64,000 nucleotides of DNA, from assembly GCF_014836665.1 (NCBI RefSeq), contig NZ_JACSQJ010000001.1:808387-872386 (forward strand), given 5' to 3'. The notes beneath the pieces were generated by a model. It was given only the letters and a program-made list of their open reading frames with translations. It did not search any database and was not told where the DNA came from. Below are positions 52,176-60,608 of the stretch, in pieces. Each line of letters opens with the position of its first letter. Position 1 is the first letter of the stretch. A program made the position numbers and the translations under genes. The stretch comes from Luteimonas colneyensis. Its GTDB lineage: Bacteria > Pseudomonadota > Gammaproteobacteria > Xanthomonadales > Xanthomonadaceae.

Positions 52176-52282
52176 TCCGTGCGAACGCCTTCCAGCATGT
52201 GTCTCGAAAGGATTAGTCGCAGCGGCCGCCGGAAATTTTCATCCGGCCGCATCGCGCGGCCGGGACATCCTGCCCGCGTCGC

Positions 52283-52307
52283 GGGGGGGGCGCCCCCCCC
52301 CCCCCCC
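52283..52307. repeat. G8-C-G-C15 homopolymer tract
   Basis: Eight G residues (52283-52290), CG, then fifteen C (52293-52307), between the ECF sigma gene and the stop of the LGFP protein gene (52315). The G and C runs can pair. Such runs slip easily in replication; the tract is intergenic, so it could alter spacing rather than frame. It could also be a sequencing error. Confidence 0.75.
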
Positions 52308-52314
52308 GGGCCGG

Positions 52315-54459
52315 TTATTCGGCCCAGACGCCCCGCTCGGGCGTCCAGTACAGCGTCCTGCGTTCGAACGCCTGCTTGCGTCCGTTGCTGCCGTGCGCCT
52401 GTTCCGCCGACTTCGGATAGCCGAACGCGGCCTCGCGCCCGTTGTTCTCGAAGTGCGCGAGGATCGCGCCGTGCACCGGATGCGCGCCGGTGGCCGCCGT
52501 CCACAGGAACAGGCCGTCCTCGAAGTACTGGAAGCGGCCGCGCTGGCCCGACACCGGCGACACCGCCGCATCGAGCTCGTCCATCAGCGCGAAGCCCCAG
52601 CGCGTCTCCGACCCGGTGGCGCGATACCCGTCGAGGATGCGGCCGTGCACCGCGAACGCGCCGGCGTCGGCGTGCCACAGGATCATCCCGTTGCGGAACT
52701 GCTGGAAGCGTCCGCCGAGCTGGGCCGCGGCTTCGGCGAGCTCGGGCACGCCCAGGTGGCTGCGCACGCCACCCATCGCGTAGTACTTCTCGCCGATCTT
52801 TCCGTATGGCAGCAGGTCGCAGCGCGGGATGTCGTAGCCGTCGTTGTCGCGCGCCTCGTCGTTGCCCCAGCGCGAGAGGTAGTAGGCCGAGACGTACTGG
52901 CCCGCCGGGCCGACGTCGAGGTCGGTCTTCAACCACCAGCGGTTGAAGGCGGTGCCGCTGCGGATCTCGCGGCCCCAGGCCTTGCAGTAGACATAGTGCG
53001 TGCCGCGGTTGAGGGTGCCGCTCTGCGCGGTGCTGGTGGGCGACGGGAAGCCCGGCGCGGCGGCGTGGGTGTCGACCCAGTAGGTCGGCGCGGTCGCCGG
53101 TGGCGGCGAGCCGCCGTTGATCAGGGTGTAGAAGTTCGCCCACGGGAAGTAGCGGCCGGGGTCGTAGCGGTTCTGGTTGCTGGTCAGCATGCCGTGGCCC
53201 TTGATGCGCACGCTGTCGGGCACGACCTGCCAGTAGTCGTAGCCCGGGCCCTTCCAGGCCGATGCGCAGTTGACCGGCTGGCGCGCGCAGATGCTCCGGG
53301 TCAGGCGCGCGGACGCGTTCACCATCGCGGACGTCCAGTTGCCGGCGTCGCCGGCGCGGCCGTCGTGCTCGATGCCGATGGTGTAGTGGTTGTGGTACGC
53401 CGCGTGCCAGGCCTGGTGGTGCTCGCGCACCATCTGGGTGATCTGTCCGTCCGAACGGCGGACCACGTAGTGCGCCGACACATTGGCCGCCGGGTTCTGG
53501 AACCAGGAGATGCCGCCGGCATAGCTGCCTTCGATGGTGTGCATGATCACCGCCGAGCGGCCGTTGCCGGCGGTGCTGTAGTTGCTCGAGTGCGCCGGAT
53601 TCCAGATCGCCTCGCCGAAGTCCAGCGCGGCGCGGCCGACGTCGCCGGCCTTCGCCGCCGCGCGCGGGACGGCGGCAAGCGGCGCCGGGGCCGCAGCGGC
53701 TTCGTCGATGGCGGTGACGGTGTCTGCGCCGTGATCCATGCGCAGTGCCGGAGCGCCGAGCAGCGCCAGGCGCTCGCGCGGGAACGCACGCGCCATTTCC
53801 ACCGGCATGGCGGGAATGCGCACACCGTCGGCCTCCACGCCGCGCGAAAGGGTCTGCAGCACCTCGTAGGCGAAGCTCTGCCGCGCGAAGCCCTGGATGT
53901 TGCCATCGCCCGGGCCGTAGCCGGCGTAGCGTGCCAGCGCGCCGGCCATGGCTTCCACGCCGCCGTCGGCGCGCACCTGGTGGCCGTCCTGCTTCGCCGC
54001 GCGCGCCAGCAGCGCCGCTGCGGCGAGGATGTTGGTTTCCGGATCGGACATCACCAGACGCTCGCTCACGCCCAGCAGCTTCGCGCCCTCGGCGACCTGG
54101 TTGGCGAAGCCCTCGCCGCGGTACAGGCCCATGACGCCATAGGAGGCCGGCATGTGGCGGTGCCCGGACTTCTCGTGCGGATCGGGCTGCGCATGCGTCC
54201 AGTTCGTTTCGGCGAACGCGATCGCCTCGAGCACGCCGCGCGGCAGCGTGTCGTAGTGCTCGTAGGCTCGCGCGAAGTACGCCGGGTAGGCGGCCCGCTC
54301 GCGGGCCTGCCGCGCCAGTGCCTCGCGCCGTTCCAGATCCTGTGCCTTCGCCTCCGCGCGGAGGCTGCTCCCCTGCCCGCCGGCATGCGCCAGACCGGCG
54401 TACCCCGTTCCCGCGGCGGCCAGCAGCAGGGCTGCGGCCGGCAACATCAACTTGTTCAT
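52315..54459 (-). CDS. Secreted peptidoglycan hydrolase: transglycosylase-like, amidase_2 and LGFP repeats
   Basis: 714 residues from ATG 54459. Signal peptide 1-27 (PAAALLLAAAGTGYAGLAHA). Residues about 50-215 resemble an SLT/lysozyme-like unit: Glu in LEAIAFAETNW, then SYGVMGLYRGEG and NILAAAALLARAAKQ. Residues about 270-460 are an N-acetylmuramoyl-L-alanine amidase_2 domain with zinc set MHT (VIMHTIEGSY), AWHAAYHNHYTIGIEHDG and IKGHGML, and PGRYFPW. Residues about 555-714 are three LGFP-like repeats (SHLGVPELAE, WGFALMDELD, AFGYPKSAEQ) that bind cell wall. Likely an outer or exported wall lysin; target bacteria not known. Confidence 0.85.
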   Translation of the reverse strand: MNKLMLPAAALLLAAAGTGYAGLAHAGGQGSSLRAEAKAQDLERREALARQARERAAYPAYFARAYEHYDTLPRGVLEAIAFAETNWTHAQPDPHEKSGHRHMPASYGVMGLYRGEGFANQVAEGAKLLGVSERLVMSDPETNILAAAALLARAAKQDGHQVRADGGVEAMAGALARYAGYGPGDGNIQGFARQSFAYEVLQTLSRGVEADGVRIPAMPVEMARAFPRERLALLGAPALRMDHGADTVTAIDEAAAAPAPLAAVPRAAAKAGDVGRAALDFGEAIWNPAHSSNYSTAGNGRSAVIMHTIEGSYAGGISWFQNPAANVSAHYVVRRSDGQITQMVREHHQAWHAAYHNHYTIGIEHDGRAGDAGNWTSAMVNASARLTRSICARQPVNCASAWKGPGYDYWQVVPDSVRIKGHGMLTSNQNRYDPGRYFPWANFYTLINGGSPPPATAPTYWVDTHAAAPGFPSPTSTAQSGTLNRGTHYVYCKAWGREIRSGTAFNRWWLKTDLDVGPAGQYVSAYYLSRWGNDEARDNDGYDIPRCDLLPYGKIGEKYYAMGGVRSHLGVPELAEAAAQLGGRFQQFRNGMILWHADAGAFAVHGRILDGYRATGSETRWGFALMDELDAAVSPVSGQRGRFQYFEDGLFLWTAATGAHPVHGAILAHFENNGREAAFGYPKSAEQAHGSNGRKQAFERRTLYWTPERGVWAE

Positions 54460-54654
54460 GGACTCTCCCGTCCCGTGTCGTTCGTGGCCCCCTGGTGCCG
54501 CCACGAGGCCACAGCGCCGGCGGCCGCGCCACATGGGGTAATCCCCAAGCCGTGCCGAAGCGTGACCCCCATCCAGGCTGGGTCCCGCCCCAGCTTGTCC
54601 GGGCCTGGCGGCCTCCGGAGACTCGGCGCACGCCACCGCAACGGGACCCGCCGC

Positions 54655-55575
54655 ATGCTCCAGCCCCTCATCCAGGACGCGATCCGCGCTGCCGACCAGT
54701 TCCTGCGCCAGGTGCAGGCGGAGTTCAATCCCTCGCGCGGCCAGGTGCCCGGGCGCGACGGCGGCTTCGACCAGTCGGTGAGCGGGGCGGAGCCGAAGTG
54801 GGGTTTCGACGGCGCCATGGCCGACGTCGCCGGCGCCGTGTACTCGCGCAGCGACGCGCCGGGCTGGACGCGCATGGGCGACGGCGAGCTGCAGGCCGCG
54901 GGAATCGACGCCGGGCTGCTGTACGCCGATGGCATGGAGGCTGGCATCTACACCGACGGCGATGGCCGCTACGTCGTGGCCTATGCCGGCAACGACACCG
55001 GCGGCGTGCAGGACGTGGGCACGGTGATCGCGCAGTCGGCCGGCTTCCAGACGCGGCAGTACGACAACGCGGTCACGCTCGCGCACCAGGTGGAGCACGC
55101 CTTCGGTGGCGACAACGTGGTCTACACCGGGCACTCGCTGGGCGGCGGCCTGGCCTCGATCGCGGCGGCCGCCACCGGCAGCACCGCGGTGACCTTCAGC
55201 GCCCAGGGCGTGCACGACAACGTGCTGCGCCAGCACGGGCTGGATCCGGTGGTGGTCCGGCACCGCGCCGACCAGGGCCAGATGCGCCACTACAGCATCG
55301 ACGGCGACTTCGCGACCTTCGCCCAGCGGCAGATGCCCATCATCGACATGCTGCCCGACACGCTCGGCACCCACATCCAGTTCAACAATCCCGCGGGCCT
55401 GTCCAACATCGGCGACGCGCACAACATCGGGCCGCTGAAGGCGCAGATCGACGCACGCGCGGACTACCGGCACGAGTTCGTCGACCCGGTCGAGCGCGTG
55501 CTGCAGGAGGTCTATTCGGCGGTGACCTCGGTGATCGCCAACGCCTGGCGCGCGGTGGCGCCGCCGATCGTCTGA
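54655..55575 (+). CDS. Lipase-fold protein with GHSLGGG nucleophile motif
   Basis: 306 residues from ATG 54655, divergent from the LGFP lysin across 195 bp. No signal peptide. N-terminal 45 residues are helical (LQPLIQDAIRAADQFLRQVQ). The alpha/beta-hydrolase core has VVAYAGNDTGG before and the nucleophile elbow VVYTGHSLGGGLASIAAAA, the class-3 lipase/DUF2974-like type. Possible acid and base are the Asp and His in STAVTFSAQGVHDN to IDARADYRHEFVD. It lacks the glutamine-rich XVIPCD tail of Xanthomonas T4SS effectors, so being a substrate is not supported. Could be a phospholipase or triglyceride-type lipase. Confidence 0.8.
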   Translation: MLQPLIQDAIRAADQFLRQVQAEFNPSRGQVPGRDGGFDQSVSGAEPKWGFDGAMADVAGAVYSRSDAPGWTRMGDGELQAAGIDAGLLYADGMEAGIYTDGDGRYVVAYAGNDTGGVQDVGTVIAQSAGFQTRQYDNAVTLAHQVEHAFGGDNVVYTGHSLGGGLASIAAAATGSTAVTFSAQGVHDNVLRQHGLDPVVVRHRADQGQMRHYSIDGDFATFAQRQMPIIDMLPDTLGTHIQFNNPAGLSNIGDAHNIGPLKAQIDARADYRHEFVDPVERVLQEVYSAVTSVIANAWRAVAPPIV

Positions 55576-55604
55576 CCGGAGCGCCTCACGGCGCGCGCTT
55601 CGGG

Positions 55605-56873
55605 TCAGAAATCGCGCAGCAGCGTGGCCATGGCGCGCGCGCAGCCCGCCGCTGCGGCATCGCGATCGCGGTGCACGCCGCCGGCCACCACCCGCCGCCC
55701 TCCCACGTGCACGTCGCGCACCATGCTGCGGTTTCCGCTGAAGATCCAGCGGTCGGCGACGTCCGCGGCGGTGGCGCCGGCCAGCAGCGGCGAAGCGCCG
55801 TCGAGCACCACGGCATCCGCGTCCGCGACCCTGGCGAAGCCGGTGGCATCGGCGGCGCTCGCCGCCACGCCGGCGAGCAGCGTGCCGCCCACGCTCGACG
55901 AGGCCGGCGACACCGCGATGTTGCGCCGGTGCGTCGCCAGCCGCTGTCCGTACTCCAGCCAGCGCAGCTCCTCCACCGGCGACACCGAGATGTGCGAGTC
56001 CGAGCCGATGCCCCAGGCGCCGCCGGCATCGAGGAAGTCGCGCAGGCGGAACAGGCCGTCGCCGAGGTTGGCCTCGGTGGTCGGGCAGATGGCCACGGTG
56101 GCCCCGCTCTTCGCGATGCCGGCCACTTCCCAGTCGTTGAGATGCGTCGCGTGCACCAGGGTCCAGCGCGCGTCGACGCCGGCGTTCTGCAGCAGCCATT
56201 CCACCGGACGCCGGTCGCGGATGGCGAGGCAGTCCTGCACCTCGCCCACCTGTTCGGAGATGTGGATGTGGATGCGTGCATCGGCCGGCAGCGCGGCCAG
56301 CACCGCACGCATGGCGTCGGGCGGCACCGCGCGCAGGCTGTGCAGGGCGCAGCCGACGTGGAGCATGTCGCCCTGCTCCGCGCGCAGCGCCTCGAACAGG
56401 CGCAGGTAGCCGTCGACGTCGTGGCCGAAGCGCCGCTGGCGCTCGCCCAGCGGGCGGCCGTCGAAGCCGCCGGTCATGTACAGCACCGGCAGCAGGAGCA
56501 GGCGGATGCCGGTGTCGCGCGCGGCCTGGACGAGCGCGCGCGACATCGCCGCCGGGTCGTCGTAGGGCCGGCCGTCCGGCGCGTGGTGCAGGTAATGGAA
56601 CTCGCAGACCGTGGTGTAGCCGGCCTCAAGCATCTCGACATAGAGCTGGCTCGCCACCGCATGCAGCGTGTCGGGATCGAAGCGGCCGGCCATGCGGTAC
56701 ATCGTCTCGCGCCAGGTCCAGAACGAATCCTCGGGGTGCGTCTGGCGCTCGGCCAGCCCGGCCATCGCGCGCTGGAAGGCGTGCGAATGCAGGTTGGCGA
56801 TGCCGGGCAGCCGCCAGCCGCCGTCGACCGGCTCGACGATGGCGGCAGCGTCGCGGGTGGAAGTGGCGGTCAT
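55605..56873 (-). CDS. hutF: Formimidoylglutamate deiminase HutF
   Basis: 422 residues from ATG 56873 ([15 protein letters not shown]). Amidohydrolase: zinc pair [16 protein letters not shown], second His in [11 protein letters not shown], His in VHATHLND, and Asp in [12 protein letters not shown]; HutF type [16 protein letters not shown]. Converts formimino-L-glutamate to formyl-glutamate plus ammonia in the five-step histidine pathway. The N-terminus is about 25 residues shorter than usual and lacks part of the composite beta domain; an upstream extension into the 103-bp divergent gap has no clear start. Divergent from hutI. Confidence 0.9.
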   Translation of the reverse strand: MTATSTRDAAAIVEPVDGGWRLPGIANLHSHAFQRAMAGLAERQTHPEDSFWTWRETMYRMAGRFDPDTLHAVASQLYVEMLEAGYTTVCEFHYLHHAPDGRPYDDPAAMSRALVQAARDTGIRLLLLPVLYMTGGFDGRPLGERQRRFGHDVDGYLRLFEALRAEQGDMLHVGCALHSLRAVPPDAMRAVLAALPADARIHIHISEQVGEVQDCLAIRDRRPVEWLLQNAGVDARWTLVHATHLNDWEVAGIAKSGATVAICPTTEANLGDGLFRLRDFLDAGGAWGIGSDSHISVSPVEELRWLEYGQRLATHRRNIAVSPASSSVGGTLLAGVAASAADATGFARVADADAVVLDGASPLLAGATAADVADRWIFSGNRSMVRDVHVGGRRVVAGGVHRDRDAAAAGCARAMATLLRDF

Positions 56874-56976
56874 GGCGGGCGATCCGGCGGCGGGGTGCGA
56901 TAGGCTACCGCGTCGACGCCAGACGAGGTCCGCTCCATGCCGCATCCGCACGACGACGACAACGCCGGAGCCCGCG

Positions 56977-58251
<1,275 letters not shown>

Positions 58252-58285
58252 TGGCGCGGGCCATGGCCTTCATCCGGTGAGGGGC

Positions 58286-58356
58286 GGTCGCAGCTGTAGC
58301 TGCTCCTACAGTGGAGTGTCGAGGTGTTTCCTGTAGGAGCAGCTACAGCTGCGACC
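58286..58356. repeat. REP-like extragenic palindrome pair
   Basis: The 25-base unit appears in reverse at 58286-58310 and forward at 58332-58356 with a 21-base spacer, an outward-facing arrangement opposite to that at 32752. The two units are exact complements. Fills most of the hutI to dipeptidase gap. Confidence 0.8.
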
Positions 58357-58419
58357 CGCCCCCAATTCCCGCCATCCGCCATCCGCCACAGTCAACCATC
58401 AACCCCACAGGACCGCCCG

Positions 58420-59637
58420 ATGCCAAGCCCCCAGCACCGCCACGCCCTCGCCTGCGCCTTCGCGCTCGCACTCGCCGCCCCCGCCGCCGCGCTGGCCCAG
58501 GCCACCGACGCGGCCCGTGCGCTGGCCGCCGACGCGCTGATCGTCGACACCCACATCGACGCGCCGGGCGTGCTGGTCTCGAGCTGGGCCGACCTCGGCG
58601 GGCCGGCGCCCGACCGCGAATTCGACTATCCGCGCGCGCGCGAAGGCGGCCTGGACATCGCCTTCATGTCGATCTACACCTCCGCGCGCCAGGACGAGGC
58701 CGGCAGCGCCTGGCAGGCCGCCAACGCGCAGATCGACGCGATCGAGGCGCTGGTCGCGCGCCATCCCGACCGCTTCGCCATCCTGACCTCGCCCACCGAC
58801 GCGCAGCGCCTGCTCGAAGGCGGCCGCGTGCTGCTGCCGCTGGGCATGGAGAACGGCGGCCCGATCGGCGACGACCTCGCGCAGCTGGCGTTCTTCCACC
58901 AGCGTGGCGTCCGCTACATCACCCTCGCGCACAGCGGCAACAACCGCATCGCCGACTCCTCGTACACGGTGGAGAAGCGCTGGAACGGCCTGAGCCCCTT
59001 CGGCCGCGAGGTGATCGCCGAAATGAACCGGCTCGGCATCATGGTCGACGTCTCGCACATCTCCGACGAGGCCACGCGCCAGGCGATCGAACTGAGTACC
59101 GTGCCGGTGATCGCCAGCCACTCGGCGCTGCGCCACTTCACGCCGGACTTCGAGCGCAACCTGAGCGACGAACTCGCGAAGCTGATCGCGGCCAAGGGCG
59201 GCGTGGTGCAGATCCCGTTCGGCACCGCGTTCGTCAACCCGCAGGCCGCGGCCAACACCCGCGACTGGTTCCGCGAATCGCTGGCCTTCGACCGCCGCAG
59301 CGCGGAACGCGTCGCCGCCGGCGAGCCGCCGCTGGACCGCAAGGCCTTCGAGGCGCAGTGGGAGAAGGACCACCCGAAGGTGGAAGCGCCGATCAGCGAC
59401 GTGCTCGACCAGATCGACTACGCGGTGAAGCTCATCGGCGTCGACCACGTCGGCATCGGCTCGGATTTCGACGGCGTCGACGGCGAGCTGCCCGAGGGCC
59501 TGCGCACGGTGGCCGACTTCCCCAACTTCATCGCCGGCCTGCAGGCACGCGGGCATTCCGACGAAGACATCCGCAAGATCCTCGGCGGCAACCTGATGCG
59601 GGTCTGGGCCGAGATCGAGGCCGGCGCGAAGCGCTGA
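58420..59637 (+). CDS. Exported M19 dipeptidase
   Basis: 405 residues from ATG 58420 after CACAGGACC. Signal peptide 1-26 (LACAFALALAAPAAALAQA). Membrane-dipeptidase-type barrel with zinc ligands in IVDTHIDAPG, bridging Glu in LLPLGMENGGPIGDD, VDVSHISDEA, VIASHSALRHFTPD and Asp in HVGIGSDFDGVDGE. Hydrolyses dipeptides, possibly also with D-residues at the C-terminus as in the family. Probably periplasmic. Monocistronic, flanked by REP elements. Confidence 0.9.
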   Translation: MPSPQHRHALACAFALALAAPAAALAQATDAARALAADALIVDTHIDAPGVLVSSWADLGGPAPDREFDYPRAREGGLDIAFMSIYTSARQDEAGSAWQAANAQIDAIEALVARHPDRFAILTSPTDAQRLLEGGRVLLPLGMENGGPIGDDLAQLAFFHQRGVRYITLAHSGNNRIADSSYTVEKRWNGLSPFGREVIAEMNRLGIMVDVSHISDEATRQAIELSTVPVIASHSALRHFTPDFERNLSDELAKLIAAKGGVVQIPFGTAFVNPQAAANTRDWFRESLAFDRRSAERVAAGEPPLDRKAFEAQWEKDHPKVEAPISDVLDQIDYAVKLIGVDHVGIGSDFDGVDGELPEGLRTVADFPNFIAGLQARGHSDEDIRKILGGNLMRVWAEIEAGAKR

Positions 59638-59652
59638 CCGCGACCACCGCCC

Positions 59653-59749
59653 CTGATTCCCTGATTCCCTGATTCCCTGATTCCTGTAGGAGCAGCTACA
59701 GCGACCGGGGCCGCGGAGAATGCCGGTCGCAGCTGTAGCTGCTCCTACA
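59653..59749. repeat. Four 8-bp tandem repeats next to a REP pair
   Basis: ctgattcc is repeated four times at 59653-59684, joined directly to a REP unit at 59685-59706 that has lost three bases (tgc) from its arm, and then a full reverse REP unit at 59725-59749. The spacer is 18 bases. Confidence 0.8.
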
Positions 59750-59823
59750 GAGGCGAGGGGGATCCAGGGGCGAGGGAGATCCGGGCATTGGAGGGTTCGA
59801 GGCCCGGATGGATTCCGGCCCCG

Positions 59824-59857
59824 GAAACGACGAAGCCCCGCTGGTCGCGGGGCTTCG
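59824..59857 (-). terminator. Terminator of the Thx-like gene
   Basis: Eleven-bp stem cgaagccccgc/gcggggcttcg with a five-base loop, followed on the minus strand by tcgtttcc. Ends the small basic protein gene at 59881-60072. Confidence 0.75.
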
Positions 59858-59880
59858 CAGGTGACGCTGGCAGCCGGGAC

Positions 59881-60072
59881 TCAGTCCTTGGCGACGGTCT
59901 TCTTGGCCACGACCTTCTTGGCCGGCGCCTTGGCCACGGTCTTCGCGGCGGCCTTCTTCGCGACCGGCGAAGCGGCCGAGCCGGTCGCCTTGTCGGTGGC
60001 CTTGCTGCGGGCGTTGCCGTAGCTGGAGTTGTAGCGCTTGCCCTTGGCCGTCTTGCGGTCGCCCTTGCCCAT
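59881..60072 (-). CDS. Thx-like small basic protein with Ala/Lys tail
   Basis: 63 residues from ATG 60072 after CAGGAGC. N-terminus MGKGDRKTAKGKRYNSSYGN resembles the ribosomal protein Thx family (MGKGDxxTxxGK...YG), which lies on the 30S head in Thermus. The remaining 35 residues are an AKK/VAK-rich tail typical of histone-like or RNA-binding proteins. Whether it is a true ribosomal subunit or a nucleoid protein is unresolved. Monocistronic. Confidence 0.75.
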   Translation of the reverse strand: MGKGDRKTAKGKRYNSSYGNARSKATDKATGSAASPVAKKAAAKTVAKAPAKKVVAKKTVAKD

Positions 60073-60152
60073 CTGATGCTCCTGGATTCGTATCGTTCGG
60101 TGGGCGCGCCCTTGCACGCCACAGGGCGCGCATCCTAGCACGGGCGCGGGTT

Positions 60153-60554
60153 TCACGCCGGCGGGCACGCCGCCGCGGCGTGGGTCAGGCGCAGGTTCAG
60201 CAGGTGCGCGCCGGCGATCATCAGCCCGCCCACGGTCATCAGCCCGGCGTGCAGCGGCCCATGGTCGTGCAGCGGGCTGAAGGCACCCACCCAGACCAGT
60301 ACCAGACCCGGAAGCAGCAGCATCCAGGCGCGGAAGGCGCGATGGCGGCGCCAGCCGATGGCCAGCGTGGTGCAGCCGAGCAGGGTCGCGAACACGGTGA
60401 CCGCCTGGTCGATGTCGACCCAGCCGCCGACGGACAGCCCCAGCGTCGGCATCAGCGCCAGCGCCAGCGGCAGCAGCGCGCAGTGCAGCGCGCACAGGAA
60501 GGACGCCGCGAAACCGATCCGGTCGGCCCTGTCGAGCTTGCAGTCTGTAGCCAT
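60153..60554 (-). CDS. MerC-domain membrane protein
   Basis: 133 residues from ATG 60554. Four membrane helices; the first carries CALHCALLPLAL, a CxxxC-like cysteine pair with His typical of MerC proteins. Chromosomal MerC-domain proteins outside mer operons are suspected transition-metal carriers. Its gene is divergent from znuD and both share a 54-bp control gap with a Zur-like site, so a zinc-related role is likely. A longer start at 60614 would enter the control region and is rejected. Confidence 0.82.
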   Translation of the reverse strand: MATDCKLDRADRIGFAASFLCALHCALLPLALALMPTLGLSVGGWVDIDQAVTVFATLLGCTTLAIGWRRHRAFRAWMLLLPGLVLVWVGAFSPLHDHGPLHAGLMTVGGLMIAGAHLLNLRLTHAAAACPPA

Positions 60555-60575
60555 GTAATTGGTTGGGTGGCGTCG

Positions 60576-60598
60576 AAGTTGAAACAATATAACATTCC
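60576..60598. promoter_or_regulatory. Zur-like operator between merC and znuD
   Basis: The right half ATATAACATTCC at 60587-60598 matches 11 of 12 bases of the gammaproteobacterial Zur box half (ATATAACATTTC); the left half (aagttgaaaca) matches only five of eleven. The local AT richness stands out strongly. Position upstream of a ZnuD-type receptor supports zinc regulation. Confidence 0.5.
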
Positions 60599-60608
60599 AT
60601 CCGAACCC

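Noticed and set aside
54655-55575. Lipase as an X-T4SS effector.
   Set aside because: No C-terminal XVIPCD-like or glutamine-rich tail is present, and no lipoprotein immunity gene adjoins it.
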